DNA from: Dissulfurispira thermophila
Lineage (GTDB): Bacteria; Nitrospirota; Thermodesulfovibrionia; Thermodesulfovibrionales; Dissulfurispiraceae
DNA length: 64,000 bases
Assembly: GCF_014701235.1 (NCBI RefSeq)
Contig: NZ_AP022873.1
Span: forward strand, 248,001-312,000
Direction of reading: 5' to 3'
Shown here: piece after piece, positions 50,841 through 60,519 of the stretch
How positions within the stretch are numbered: the stretch's first letter is position 1
Layout: each line of letters opens with the position of its first letter
Made by a program: the position numbers and the translations under genes
The notes under the pieces: generated by a model
Database searches by the model: none
What the model saw: only the letters and a program-made list of their open reading frames with translations
What the model was told of the DNA's origin: nothing

Positions 50841-51416
50841 ATGAGAGACAGGCTTATAGAACTTATTTACAAAAGGGCATTTAAATATAGTGAAGATCCA
50901 GTATTTAAGCTGACTTCTGGAAAAATGAGTAATTACTATTTTAATTGTAAGATGGTAACACTTAATCCAGAGGGTATGTATCTGATAGGCAATATTATTT
51001 TTGATATGATAAAAGACCTTTATGTTAAAGCTATTGGTGGTCTTACCCTCGGCGCAGATCCGATAGCAGATGCAGTTGCCTATACATCTTACTTAAGAGA
51101 AAGACCTATTGAGGCATTTGTTGTAAGGAAAAATGCGAAGTCTCATGGAACCATGCAATGGATTGAAGGTTATGTGAAGGCAGGGGATAGGGTTGTTATT
51201 GTTGATGATGTCATCACTACAGGCAAGTCAACTATCGAGGCTATAACGAGGACAAGGGAGGCGGGTCTTGATATTGTTAAGGTGATAGCCCTTGTTGACA
51301 GACAGGAAGGTGGATATGAAAATATAATGGAAGAATTGAAGGATATAAGAGTTGACTATAAACTTGTGGAAGCTATTGTAACAAGGGATGACGTGATGGG
51401 GTTATATAAGCTGTAA
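50841..51416 (+). CDS. pyrE: Orotate phosphoribosyltransferase
   Basis: 191 residues. The PRPP-binding motif VVIVDDVITTGKSTIEAI and GGLTLGADPIADAVAY are clear. SGKMSNYYFNCKMVTLNPEG is the orotate-binding N-terminal region. It makes OMP in pyrimidine synthesis. CAGGAGG precedes the ATG. It converges on mqnB with a 15-bp overlap. Confidence 0.95.
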   Translation: MRDRLIELIYKRAFKYSEDPVFKLTSGKMSNYYFNCKMVTLNPEGMYLIGNIIFDMIKDLYVKAIGGLTLGADPIADAVAYTSYLRERPIEAFVVRKNAKSHGTMQWIEGYVKAGDRVVIVDDVITTGKSTIEAITRTREAGLDIVKVIALVDRQEGGYENIMEELKDIRVDYKLVEAIVTRDDVMGLYKL

Positions 51417-52133
51417 AAGAAATCTCTGTGCATTCTCTGCCGCTTTGATGATGTCTATTTTGCTGAGTGGCTCTGCTGCTCTATCGTCAATTATATTACT
51501 TATTCCTCGTATTTCTATCACAGGGATCTTTGATAGTGCGCATATGTGGGCTACTGCAGCACCCTCCATATTCTCGCAAATTGCGTCAAATCTTTTTTCT
51601 AATTCCATGCCTCTCTCTAAAATACCTGTGCATGTAGAGACCGTGATAAAGTTGCCAGTTTTTACCTTGAAGTCTGAACTTTGAATCTTGACTTTTTTAG
51701 GGAGAGACATTGGGAATTCATTATAGTATTCAATCCCATCTGCTATGCAGAGCGGGATATTGATTTTATCCATCGTGTAAAAGTTTATTTTGTTTTTTTC
51801 CTTAACTCCTGACCTTGTTGCTAATCCTTCATCGCCGTATATCTCCTTTTCTGCAATAACTATATCCCCAATCTTTAATCCTGAGGATGGATATGCACCT
51901 CCAACACCTATAACATATAAAGTGTCTATCTTGAATCTTTCTATCAAGAGCGTTGTCCCATGTGCAGCATTGGCTTTTCCAACACCACATATGCAGACTA
52001 CAACATCTGTATTCTGCCCAAGAATGCCTTTGTAAAAATATTTACCCTGAATGAAAAAATCGTTTCTCTCAATTAGGAGTCTTGTGACTAAATCAGCCTC
52101 TATTTGAGTTGATGTAATGATTCCTAATGGCAT
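51402..52133 (-). CDS. mqnB: Futalosine hydrolase
   Basis: 243 residues of the MTA/SAH nucleosidase-like phosphorylase superfamily. GVGKANAAHGTTLLIERF, GVGGAYPSSGLKIGDIVIA and CENMEGAAVAHICAL, with the catalytic EIRGISNIIDDR, match MqnB. Given mqnE and mqnC in the window, futalosine or aminodeoxyfutalosine is the likely substrate rather than MTA. The segment KVKIQSSDFKVKTGNF is encoded by short repeats (51664-51698). Overlaps osmC-like by 1 bp. Confidence 0.88.
   Translation of the reverse strand: MPLGIITSTQIEADLVTRLLIERNDFFIQGKYFYKGILGQNTDVVVCICGVGKANAAHGTTLLIERFKIDTLYVIGVGGAYPSSGLKIGDIVIAEKEIYGDEGLATRSGVKEKNKINFYTMDKINIPLCIADGIEYYNEFPMSLPKKVKIQSSDFKVKTGNFITVSTCTGILERGMELEKRFDAICENMEGAAVAHICALSKIPVIEIRGISNIIDDRAAEPLSKIDIIKAAENAQRFLLQLI
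51664..51698 (-). repeat. In-frame TTGAAGTCTGAACTTTGAA-type repeat in mqnB
   Basis: CTTGAAGTCTGAACTTTGAA then TCTTGACTT on the plus strand, 7-8 bp units. Reads KVKIQSSDFKV on the coding strand. Confidence 0.75.
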
Positions 52134-52618
52134 TAGTCACTTATTTTTTTTGCTGGTTCTTTCTCTTCAAGAATATATTTAACTCTTACATCCATATCTT
52201 TTCTCAATGAGTTATAAACAGAGCAATATTTTTCATGAGAGAGCGATATTGCCCGTTCAACCCTTTTGGGATCTAAGTTTTTGCCTGCTATGTTTAATAT
52301 CATCTCTACTGCCTTAAAATATTGTGGGGGTGTAGCATTCCTTTCTCCGATAATATCTATCTTAAAGTTAGCTATCTCTGCCTTCATTTTTTGAAGAAAC
52401 ATCACCACATCAATTGCCATGCAGCCTGCTAGGCTTAGAAGTAATGCATCTGTTGGTTTGCACCCCCACTGCACATGGGCATCAAATTCTATCTCGTATC
52501 CTTCATTGGTTCTGCCGACAAATATAAGATCTCTGTCCCATGATAATGTTGCCTTTACTATAGGATTAATCTTTTCTTTATAACCTTTCAGTGATTCTTC
52601 GAGCCTTTCCTCAGACAT
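52133..52618 (-). CDS. OsmC-family peroxiredoxin-like protein
   Basis: 161 residues. Reactive cysteines C66 (LAGC) and C132 (YCSVYNS) are both present, as in OsmC and YhfA-type proteins; the N-terminal GYEIEFDAH carries the conserved charge. OsmC/Ohr enzymes reduce organic hydroperoxides using thiols. The YhfA subgroup has less certain function. Same strand as mqnB and immediately upstream of it. Confidence 0.88.
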   Translation of the reverse strand: MSEERLEESLKGYKEKINPIVKATLSWDRDLIFVGRTNEGYEIEFDAHVQWGCKPTDALLLSLAGCMAIDVVMFLQKMKAEIANFKIDIIGERNATPPQYFKAVEMILNIAGKNLDPKRVERAISLSHEKYCSVYNSLRKDMDVRVKYILEEKEPAKKISD

Positions 52619-52771
52619 AAAAAAAGTCCTCCTTTGATGTAATTTTATGGATTTTATTTAAATCATAGAGACATAGTCAAGAAGCACTTTAATTCCATGA
52701 TATTGTATGATAAATTATCTCATCGGGTTTTATTTAAAGATAATATTACTTTTAATATTGTGGAGGGAGAG

Positions 52772-53095
52772 ATGAAGATTATATTAGGTCGGATTTTTGT
52801 TATATTACTGATTATGTTTTTTATTGTTGGTATCGCTACTGCGGTTCCGATTGGGAGGGTTCTGGAGTGGAAGACTGGGATAAGCACGGTTGTTTTTGAT
52901 GGCGGTATCCATGCTCAAAATGGTTTTAAATGCAGTGACTGTCATCCTGACCCGTTTATGATGAAAAAAGGATATGCAAAAATGAAGATGGTCGAGATAA
53001 TAAAAGGGAAGTATTGCGGTAAATGCCATGACGGAGTGAAGGCATTTGCTTCAAATAAAGCAGAATTTTGTGCACGATGCCATAAGAAGATGTAA
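52772..53095 (+). CDS. Small periplasmic triheme c-type cytochrome (c7-like)
   Basis: 107 residues from the ATG at 52772 (GGAGGGAG upstream); the longer frame from 52697 has no Shine-Dalgarno and would spoil the signal peptide. Signal/anchor residues 1-25. Three haem sites: C54-S-D-C-H58, C82-G-K-C-H86 and C100-A-R-C-H104. VVFDGGIHAQNGFKC contains the distal histidine region. This is the pattern of the c7-type triheme domain, used in electron transfer. It is upstream of nadB but on the same strand. Confidence 0.92.
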   Translation: MKIILGRIFVILLIMFFIVGIATAVPIGRVLEWKTGISTVVFDGGIHAQNGFKCSDCHPDPFMMKKGYAKMKMVEIIKGKYCGKCHDGVKAFASNKAEFCARCHKKM

Positions 53096-53115
53096 TTAAA
53101 TAGTAGATTATAAAA

Positions 53116-54702
53116 ATGCAAACCATTCATACAGATTTTCTTGTTATTGGTAGCGGTGTTGCGGGCCTCAGAGCGGCTATAGAGCTTGCGCGGCACGGCA
53201 GTGTTATTGTCATCACTAAAGATATACCTACAGAAAGCAGCACAGAGTACGCACAAGGAGGAGTAGCAGTTGCATTAAGCGATGAAGACGAAGTCGGCAT
53301 CCATTTTGAAGACACAATAAGGGCAGGTGATGGTTTGTGCAGAGAAAGTGCAGTAAAGGTGCTTGTAGAAGAAGGTCCATCAAGAATCCTTGAACTTATA
53401 GAATGGGGTGCAGAATTTGACAGAGAGGGAACAAAATTATCTTTTACTATAGAGGCAGCACATTCAAGGAGAAGGATACTACATGCCCATGGAGACTCCA
53501 CAGGTAAAGAACTGGAAAGGGTGCTTATAAATAAGGTCAAGACATTGGAAAATATACAAAGGCTTCAATTTTGCACAGCAATTGATCTTATTGTTGTGGA
53601 TGGAAAATGTCATGGAGTATATGCATTAAAGAGTCAGGGCATTGGATTTGTTGGTAGTGAATTGATTGCTGTTTATGCTAAGGCAACAATACTTGCAACA
53701 GGCGGTGCGGGACAGGTTTTTTCAAGGACAACAAATCCTTCTGTTGCAACAGGCGATGGTATGGCTATTGCTTATAGGGCTGGAGCTATTTTAGAAGACA
53801 TGGAATTTGTTCAATTTCATCCTACTGTGCTTTTTGCACCCTCTGCCCCACAGTTTCTTTTGAGTGAGGCTATGAGGGGTGAGGGAGCAATCCTGAGAAA
53901 TGTATATAAAGAGCCTTTTATGAAAAATTACCATCCTGATGCAGAACTTGCGCCAAGGGATATTGTATCGAGGGCTATTATATCAGAGATGGTAAGGACA
54001 GGCAGTAGCTATGTATATCTTGATCTTACTCATAGGGATTCAGAATTTATTAAAAAAAGGTTTCCGAGGATTTATGCCACATGTTTGAGGTATGACCTTG
54101 ATATAACGAAGGATCTGATACCTGTTTCACCAGCAGCGCATTATATGATGGGAGGGGTTAAAACAGACCTTGATGGTGCAACAAATATAGAGAGATTGTA
54201 TGCAGCGGGGGAGGTTGCATGCACAGGGGTTCATGGTGCAAATAGGCTTGCAAGCAATAGCCTTCTTGAAGGACTTGTATATGGATATAGGGCGGGAAGG
54301 GCAGCAGCCCAGAGCATAAGAGGATTAGGAGATGAGAAGATAAGAAGATCAGAGACCAGAAATATCCAAACCTCTCAACCTCTCAACTCCTCAACTTCTT
54401 TTGAAATGCAAGAGATAAGGACATCGCTCAGAAGACTTATGTGGGAAAAGGTGGGGATAATAAGATGTGGCACTTCCCTCAATGAAGCAATGGAGAAATT
54501 ATCTACTTGGAAATATATATTCGAAATGGATTTTAATACGAGACGAGGGCTTGAGTTAAAGAATATGCTCACTGTGGGACTTCTGATAACATGGGCAGCA
54601 TTGGAAAGGAAAGGCAGTGTTGGTGCCCATTATAGGACAGACTTTAAGGAAAGGGGAGAAAACTGGCAGAGGCATATAAGTGTGAAGAAGGCAGATTTAT
54701 GA
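53116..54702 (+). CDS. nadB: L-aspartate oxidase
   Basis: 528-residue flavoenzyme converting aspartate to iminoaspartate for NAD synthesis. FAD motif GSGVAGLRAAIELARHG, active-site HSRRRILHAHGDSTG, and HGANRLASNSLLEGLVYG are all present, as is GAHYRTDF near the end. A repeat-derived stretch (54318-54398) encodes GDEKIRRSETRNIQTSQPLN just before the C-terminal helical domain. It starts 20 bp after the cytochrome gene. Confidence 0.96.
   Translation: MQTIHTDFLVIGSGVAGLRAAIELARHGSVIVITKDIPTESSTEYAQGGVAVALSDEDEVGIHFEDTIRAGDGLCRESAVKVLVEEGPSRILELIEWGAEFDREGTKLSFTIEAAHSRRRILHAHGDSTGKELERVLINKVKTLENIQRLQFCTAIDLIVVDGKCHGVYALKSQGIGFVGSELIAVYAKATILATGGAGQVFSRTTNPSVATGDGMAIAYRAGAILEDMEFVQFHPTVLFAPSAPQFLLSEAMRGEGAILRNVYKEPFMKNYHPDAELAPRDIVSRAIISEMVRTGSSYVYLDLTHRDSEFIKKRFPRIYATCLRYDLDITKDLIPVSPAAHYMMGGVKTDLDGATNIERLYAAGEVACTGVHGANRLASNSLLEGLVYGYRAGRAAAQSIRGLGDEKIRRSETRNIQTSQPLNSSTSFEMQEIRTSLRRLMWEKVGIIRCGTSLNEAMEKLSTWKYIFEMDFNTRRGLELKNMLTVGLLITWAALERKGSVGAHYRTDFKERGENWQRHISVKKADL
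54318..54398 (+). repeat. In-frame repeats in nadB
   Basis: GAGATGAGAAGATAAGAAGA units (about 54329-54348) followed by CCTCTCAACCTCTCAACTCC (about 54371-54390) in complementary character. The two arms face each other, as in aroA. Confidence 0.7.
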
Positions 54703-54747
54703 AGATGTATTTGTTTTTTTGTGATATACTGTATTTAATTAATAACC

Positions 54748-56157
54748 ATGAGAAGAGCCAAGATAGTTTGCACAATAGGACCTGTATCCAGCAATAGAAA
54801 GGTAATCAGAGAATTAATCAAAGGTGGCATGGATGTTGCCCGATTGAACTTTTCTCATGGAGATCAAGAGACCCACCAAAGAGTTGCAGCCATTGTTCGA
54901 GAAGAAGCAATAAAGCAGAATAAGATTGTGTCTATTCTTCAAGACCTACAAGGTATAAAAATAAGGTTGAGTGATGTAGAAGGTGGCAGCGCGGTCCTGA
55001 AAACGGGAGAAGAAGTCTTTCTTCGTTATGGCAATGAGGCAAGTAATAAAAATAATTTGTTTATTAGTTACCCAGCTTTATTAAAGGATGTAAAAGATGG
55101 CGACAGCATTCTTATAGATGATGGACTTATAAAGCTCGTTGTTAGGGGAAGAACAAGAAATGCACTGATTGCAAGAGTTGTAGAGGGTGGAATTGTGAAG
55201 TCCAAAAAAGGTGTTAATCTGCCCGCTTCAAGGACGACATTGCCCGCTTTTACAGAAAAGGATAGGCGAGACCTCGAATTCGGACTTAAAATTAGTGTTG
55301 ATTATGTTGCAATCTCTTTTGTAAGGACAGCGGAGGATATAAAGCTCGTAATGGATTGGGCAAAGAGAAAAAAGGTGAGGCTCCCGTCCATAATAGCAAA
55401 GATAGAGAAACCAGAGTCACTGGATAATATTGAAGAAATCATGGGCATGGTTGATGGAATTATGGTTGCAAGGGGAGATCTTGGTGTGGAGATGCCTACA
55501 GAAAAGGTGCCTGTAATACAGAAGATGCTTATAGACCTCGCAAACAGAAAAGGGAAGTTTGTAATAACAGCTACACAGATGCTCGAATCCATGACACAGC
55601 ATACAAGGCCTACGAGGGCAGAGGCAACAGATGTTGCAAATGCAGTTTTAGACGGCACAGACGCATTGATGCTTTCTGCTGAAACAACGGTCGGCAAATA
55701 TCCGGTTGAATCTGTGAAAATGATGGATACGATAATAAGATACACTGAATCAAATGCCATCAGCCGTATGACATCTACATATCAGATTGGTAATACCTTT
55801 TCAGAGGCAATTGCAGATGGGGCATGTAAGGCAGCGCATGATACCAATGCAAAGGCAATAATAGTATTTACTCACTCAGGCTATACAGCAATGCTCATCT
55901 CAAAACTGCGGCCACGTGTGCCAATAATAGCCTTTACGCCTAATGAAAGGGTATTAAGAAGGATTCCGCTTTACTGGGGAACCTCTGCAAAATTAATAAG
56001 GCACCGTAATATTGAAGTTCTCGATGCGAGATTTATGCTTGAGATAGAAAGCTCTCTTATAAAAGAACGATTGATCAAAAAAGGCGACAGCATTGTATTT
56101 GTTGCGAGTTCTCCGTTTTTGGGAAAACCAAATATCATCAGGCTGCACAAGCTTTAA
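54748..56157 (+). CDS. pyk: Pyruvate kinase
   Basis: 469 residues. KIVCTIGPVSSNRKV starts the barrel, IIAKIEKPESLDNI contains the catalytic lysine, VARGDLGVEMP, and ATQMLESMTQHTRPTRAEAT the metal- and substrate-binding region. It converts PEP to pyruvate. The C-terminal domain ends FLGKPNIIRLHKL. Two hairpins of the GGGAC family follow, then pheA. Confidence 0.96.
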   Translation: MRRAKIVCTIGPVSSNRKVIRELIKGGMDVARLNFSHGDQETHQRVAAIVREEAIKQNKIVSILQDLQGIKIRLSDVEGGSAVLKTGEEVFLRYGNEASNKNNLFISYPALLKDVKDGDSILIDDGLIKLVVRGRTRNALIARVVEGGIVKSKKGVNLPASRTTLPAFTEKDRRDLEFGLKISVDYVAISFVRTAEDIKLVMDWAKRKKVRLPSIIAKIEKPESLDNIEEIMGMVDGIMVARGDLGVEMPTEKVPVIQKMLIDLANRKGKFVITATQMLESMTQHTRPTRAEATDVANAVLDGTDALMLSAETTVGKYPVESVKMMDTIIRYTESNAISRMTSTYQIGNTFSEAIADGACKAAHDTNAKAIIVFTHSGYTAMLISKLRPRVPIIAFTPNERVLRRIPLYWGTSAKLIRHRNIEVLDARFMLEIESSLIKERLIKKGDSIVFVASSPFLGKPNIIRLHKL

Positions 56158-56160
56158 GCA

Positions 56161-56245
56161 TTGAGGGACCTTGTCCCTCAAACTCCCTAAATAAAAATTG
56201 AACTCCTTTTTTGTTAGGGTTTTAAAGGGACTTTGTCCCTTTAAA
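56161..56245. repeat. Two GGGAC-GTCCC hairpins after pyk
   Basis: TTGAGGGAC-CTT-GTCCCTCAA (56161-56181) and TTTAAAGGGAC-TTT-GTCCCTTTAAA (56221-56245), both perfect. The latter could work as terminator but lacks a T-run. Same family as the in-frame hairpin in uvrA (42811-42832). Confidence 0.7.
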
Positions 56246-56285
56246 CATTGAAAAATCAGCATATATTGCTGTATCATTAAAAACT

Positions 56286-57389
56286 ATGTCTGAAAATAGA
56301 GAAATAAATGTCAGTCTCGAAAAACTCAGGGGAGAAATAGACAAAATAGACGAAGAGATACTTGAGCTTTTAAATAAAAGGGCTAATATAGCTATAGACA
56401 TAGCCAATATAAAGAAAAAGACAAATCTGAAGTTTTATTCACCTGAACGCGAAAGGATAATACTTGAACGAATTACGAAATTAAACAAAGGACCTTTCCC
56501 CAATGATGCATTAAGAGTTATTTTTAGAGAAATAATGTCAGCATCTCTTTCTCTCGAAGAACCCCTCAAGGTAGCGTACCTTGGTCCTGAGGGCACATTC
56601 ACAAACCTTGCTGCCATGAGACATTTTGGATCTTCAGCTAAGTATATTCCTGTTGATAGCATAAAGGCAGTATTTGATGAGACCGAGAGCGGAAGGGTGA
56701 ACTATGGAGTAGTCCCTATAGAAAACTCAAATGAAGGGGTTGTCAGTTATACCCTCGATATGTTCATGGACTATGACTTGAAAATATCAGCAGAAATACT
56801 TCTTGAAGTCTCGCATAATCTCTTATCAAAGAGCGGGGAAAGAGAGAAAGTAAAGAGGATCTATTCTCATCCGCAAGCTACTGCGCAGTGTAGAATCTGG
56901 CTTGAGGCAAATATGCCTAATATCCCGATACTTGAATCTACAAGCACTGCGAGGGCAGCAGAGATTGCATCACAGGACGAAGAGGCTGCTGCTATCGCGA
57001 GTGAGCTTGCTGCAAGGATTTATGATCTTCAGTTTGTTGAAAGGCATATAGAAGACAACAGAAATAACTATACGAGGTTTTTGATAATTTCAAGGGATTA
57101 TCCTTCAAAATCAAGTAAAGACAAGACATCAATACTGTTTTCTGTGAAAGACAGACCGGGTGCCCTTTATGATGTGCTGCTGCCATTCAGGAAGTCAAAG
57201 ATAAATCTTACTAAAATAGAATCAAGACCTTCAAAGAGAAGGGCGTGGGAGTACATTTTTTTTGTTGACATGGAAGGACATATTGAAGATAAAAAGGTCA
57301 GAAAGGCAGTGGAAGATGTAAAGGAGATATGCCTTTACTTAAAACATCTTGGTTCTTATCCTGTTGATGAAGGAATAGAGAAAAAATAG
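56286..57389 (+). CDS. pheA: Bifunctional chorismate mutase / prephenate dehydratase
   Basis: 367 residues: chorismate mutase (about 8-95; LRGEIDKIDEEILELLNKRA), prephenate dehydratase (about 95-275; VAYLGPEGTFTNLAA and NNYTRFLII) and an ACT regulatory domain (about 285-360; ESRPSKRRAWEYIFFVDMEG). Converts chorismate to phenylpyruvate with phenylalanine feedback. First gene of an aromatic amino-acid operon; only 4 bp separate it from hisC. Confidence 0.96.
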   Translation: MSENREINVSLEKLRGEIDKIDEEILELLNKRANIAIDIANIKKKTNLKFYSPERERIILERITKLNKGPFPNDALRVIFREIMSASLSLEEPLKVAYLGPEGTFTNLAAMRHFGSSAKYIPVDSIKAVFDETESGRVNYGVVPIENSNEGVVSYTLDMFMDYDLKISAEILLEVSHNLLSKSGEREKVKRIYSHPQATAQCRIWLEANMPNIPILESTSTARAAEIASQDEEAAAIASELAARIYDLQFVERHIEDNRNNYTRFLIISRDYPSKSSKDKTSILFSVKDRPGALYDVLLPFRKSKINLTKIESRPSKRRAWEYIFFVDMEGHIEDKKVRKAVEDVKEICLYLKHLGSYPVDEGIEKK

Positions 57390-57393
57390 TATT

Positions 57394-58512
57394 ATGCAAA
57401 AAAATAAGCGAGATAATAAGATAAATCCACTCAAATATATATCAGAGATCGAGCCTTATGTGCCCGGAAAACCTATTAAAGAACTTGAACGAGAACTTGG
57501 AATAAAAGGCAGTATAAAACTTGCATCAAACGAGAATCCACTTGGTCCATCTCAGAAGGCATTGAAGGCATTGCATGATTTTCTTTATAACGGGAGTGAA
57601 TTGAGTCGCTATCCTGATGGAAGCGGGTTTTATCTGAAAAGTGCCATTTCTGAAAAAATAGGCATTTCAGCAGAAGATATAATCCTTGGCAATGGTTCCA
57701 ATGAATTGATAGATATTGCTGTTAGAACATTTATGGGGATAGGTGATGAGGCTGTCATGGCAAAGCCGTCGTTTATTGTTTATTCAATGGCAACTAAATC
57801 TGTTGGTGCAATACCAATAGAAGTGCCATTGATAGATTACAGACATAATCTAATGGCAATGGCTGATGCGATTACAGAAAAAACAAAAATTGTCTTTATT
57901 GCAAATCCAAATAATCCAACAGGTACGATAAACAAAAGAGATGAATTCGAAAGATTTCTGGAGAAGATACCAAATGGCATCCTGATTGTTATAGATGAGG
58001 CATACTATGAGTATGTAATGGACCCTGAATATCCTGATACAATCAAGTATCTTATGGATGGGCGGGATGTCCTTATTCTCAGGACATTCTCTAAGGCATA
58101 TGGACTTGCGGGATTGAGGATAGGCTATGGTATAGCCTCAAGAGACATAATTAGAGAGATGAATAAAGTCAGGAATCCTTTTAATACAAATACGCTTGCG
58201 CAGCTATCTGCGATGAACGCATTAACAGACAATGAACATCTTAAAAAAACAATCGAGATAAATGAGCAAGGCAAGGAGTTTCTTTACAGAGAACTTGAGT
58301 CCATAAAAATCAAATATATTCCTACAGAGGCAAACTTTATATATATGCTATTAGACATTGAATCAAAGATTATTTATCAAGCCCTCTTGAAAAAGGGTGT
58401 GATTGTAAGACCTGTGGGACCAAAGGAGATAAGAGTAACTATTGGATTGCCAGAGGAAAATAATCGCTTCATAGAAGCGTTGAAGGTAGTAATAAATTCA
58501 TTGAGTAATTAA
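57394..58512 (+). CDS. hisC: Histidinol-phosphate / aromatic aminotransferase
   Basis: 372-residue class I/II aminotransferase. [43 protein letters not shown] and the PLP-lysine block [16 protein letters not shown] mark HisC. Placement between pheA and aroF suggests it also or mainly transaminates phenylpyruvate or prephenate, as some HisC paralogues do; sequence alone cannot decide. Confidence 0.9.
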   Translation: MQKNKRDNKINPLKYISEIEPYVPGKPIKELERELGIKGSIKLASNENPLGPSQKALKALHDFLYNGSELSRYPDGSGFYLKSAISEKIGISAEDIILGNGSNELIDIAVRTFMGIGDEAVMAKPSFIVYSMATKSVGAIPIEVPLIDYRHNLMAMADAITEKTKIVFIANPNNPTGTINKRDEFERFLEKIPNGILIVIDEAYYEYVMDPEYPDTIKYLMDGRDVLILRTFSKAYGLAGLRIGYGIASRDIIREMNKVRNPFNTNTLAQLSAMNALTDNEHLKKTIEINEQGKEFLYRELESIKIKYIPTEANFIYMLLDIESKIIYQALLKKGVIVRPVGPKEIRVTIGLPEENNRFIEALKVVINSLSN

Positions 58513-58529
58513 ACAATATAGGAGGATTT

Positions 58530-59555
58530 ATGGATATTATAGTGTTGAGACCTGATACACCAGAAGAAGGTATAAGGCATGTCCTAAAAAAACTTGAAAG
58601 CAAAGGATTAAAGGCAACAATATCTCAGGGGACAGAAAGGACAATAATAGGTGTGATTGGAGATACATCAAAGATTACAGAAGAAGAAGAAGATGCTATC
58701 CGTGCAATGGAGGGTGTTGAGAATGTAGTGAGGATACTCAAACCCTACAAGTTAGCAAGCCGTGAGTTTAAGAAAGAGGATTCAGAGATAAATGTAAAGG
58801 GTAATATCATTGGAGGCAAGAAGATTCCTGTAATGGCAGGTCCCTGTGCTGTAGAGAATAAAACCATACTTATGAACATAGCAGAGAAGGTAAAAGAAGG
58901 CGGGGCAACCTTTTTGAGAGGTGGTGCTTATAAACCAAGAACTTCCCCCTACTCATTTCAGGGACTTGGGGAGGAGGGTCTCAGGTATCTTGCAGACGCA
59001 AGGGAAAAAACAGGACTTCCTATTATCACAGAGATAATGGACCCGAGGGATATGGATGTAATTATTGAATATGCAGACATCATTCAGATAGGTGCAAGAA
59101 ATATGCAGAACTTTAGGCTGCTTTTAGAAGTTGGTTCTGTTGACAAGCCAGTACTTCTGAAACGTGGACTTTCTGCAACCATAAAAGAATGGCTTATGTC
59201 TGCAGAATATATAATGTCAAGAGGCAATCAAAATGTCATGCTTTGTGAAAGGGGCATAAGAACTTTTGAGACAGCAACAAGGAATACCCTTGATTTGAGC
59301 GCGGTGCCAGTGCTCAAAAAGTTAACTCATCTCCCTGTAGTTGTTGACCCAAGCCATGGTGTTGGGAAGTGGGACTTAGTTGCACCGATGGCAAAGGCTG
59401 CAGTTGCGGCGGGTGCAGATGCGCTTATTATAGAGGTTCACTCTAATCCTGAAGAGGCACTTTCAGATGGCGAGCAGTCGTTAAAGCCTGATATGTTCGC
59501 ACAGCTTATGAAAGAACTTAAGCCAATAGCACAGGCAGTTGGAAGGGAAATATAA
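58530..59555 (+). CDS. aroF: DAHP synthase (type I-beta) with ferredoxin-like domain
   Basis: 341 residues. N-terminal ferredoxin-like regulatory domain (about 1-70) as in Thermotoga, then the barrel: [39 protein letters not shown] and [14 protein letters not shown]. It condenses PEP with erythrose 4-phosphate, the entry to the shikimate pathway. The N-terminal domain is associated with tyrosine/phenylalanine inhibition. AGGAGG lies 5-10 nt before the ATG. Confidence 0.95.
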   Translation: MDIIVLRPDTPEEGIRHVLKKLESKGLKATISQGTERTIIGVIGDTSKITEEEEDAIRAMEGVENVVRILKPYKLASREFKKEDSEINVKGNIIGGKKIPVMAGPCAVENKTILMNIAEKVKEGGATFLRGGAYKPRTSPYSFQGLGEEGLRYLADAREKTGLPIITEIMDPRDMDVIIEYADIIQIGARNMQNFRLLLEVGSVDKPVLLKRGLSATIKEWLMSAEYIMSRGNQNVMLCERGIRTFETATRNTLDLSAVPVLKKLTHLPVVVDPSHGVGKWDLVAPMAKAAVAAGADALIIEVHSNPEEALSDGEQSLKPDMFAQLMKELKPIAQAVGREI

Positions 59556-59574
59556 TAGCAGCGAAAAATTGAAA

Positions 59575-60432
59575 ATGACCAATTTATTTTTTAATAAAGT
59601 ATCCATTATTGGTGTTGGGTTGCTTGGCGCATCTTTTGCTCTTGCATTGAGAGAAAATGGTCTGTGTAAGACCATAGTTGGAACTGGCAGGAAAGAGGAT
59701 AATCTAAGAAGGGCAAAAGAAAGGGGGATAATAGATGCTTACGCCCTCGATGTTAGAGATATATGTGAGGATTCTGATCTCATACTTCTTTCAACACCTG
59801 TTGGTGCATTCAGGGATATAGCAGTAAGAATAAAAGATATATTAAAGCAAAATGCAATCATAACCGATGTTGGAAGCGTAAAAGGTAAGCTTGTCCACGA
59901 AATAGAATCTTTAATGCCTGAAAGAGTTTATTATATTGGCTCACATCCAATAGCCGGCAGTGATAAATCAGGCATTGATGATGCACGGGCTGATTTGTTT
60001 GACAATGCAAGATGTATAGTTACACCCACAGAAAAGTCAAATGAAATGGCGAGAGAAAAAATTATATATATGTGGAGGAGATTTGGTGCAAGAGTAGAAG
60101 TTATAGACCCATTTATTCACGACGAGATATATGCAGCAGTGAGCCATCTGCCACATATTATTGCTTATACTATTGTAAATACAATTGGTGATATTGATTC
60201 GAAATATATAGAATATGCTGGCCAGGGTTTTAAAGATACAACAAGGATTGCACTTAGCTCACCCGAGATGTGGAGGGATATAGTGATTCACAACAGAGAA
60301 AACCTTCTCAGACTGCTTGATGTTTTCAAGGAGAATGTAGATAGGATAAAAAGGCTTCTCGAAAAAAAAGACAGCGAGGCAATAAAAGAGGAATTTAAGA
60401 GTGCAAGGGGGTTGAGGGAGAGGTTGCAGTAG
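59575..60432 (+). CDS. tyrA: Prephenate dehydrogenase
   Basis: 285 residues starting at ATG 59575, which places the start outside aroF; the frame is open to 59539 but that would overlap aroF. NAD motif VSIIGVGLLGASFALALREN, active-site SHPIAGSDKSGIDDARADLF and AVSHLPHIIAYTIV match TyrA. It makes 4-hydroxyphenylpyruvate from prephenate. A weak Shine-Dalgarno only. Confidence 0.93.
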   Translation: MTNLFFNKVSIIGVGLLGASFALALRENGLCKTIVGTGRKEDNLRRAKERGIIDAYALDVRDICEDSDLILLSTPVGAFRDIAVRIKDILKQNAIITDVGSVKGKLVHEIESLMPERVYYIGSHPIAGSDKSGIDDARADLFDNARCIVTPTEKSNEMAREKIIYMWRRFGARVEVIDPFIHDEIYAAVSHLPHIIAYTIVNTIGDIDSKYIEYAGQGFKDTTRIALSSPEMWRDIVIHNRENLLRLLDVFKENVDRIKRLLEKKDSEAIKEEFKSARGLRERLQ

Positions 60433-60519
60433 AGACACCATTGACCATGGCATCTCAAAGGCAGACAAAGGTAAAATAGGGATAGAGGAGATATTGATCT
60501 TTAAAAAATAGGAAAATGC

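Noticed and set aside
52697-52771. Upstream start for the triheme cytochrome
   Set aside because: No Shine-Dalgarno, and the extension would place 25 charged residues before the signal peptide.
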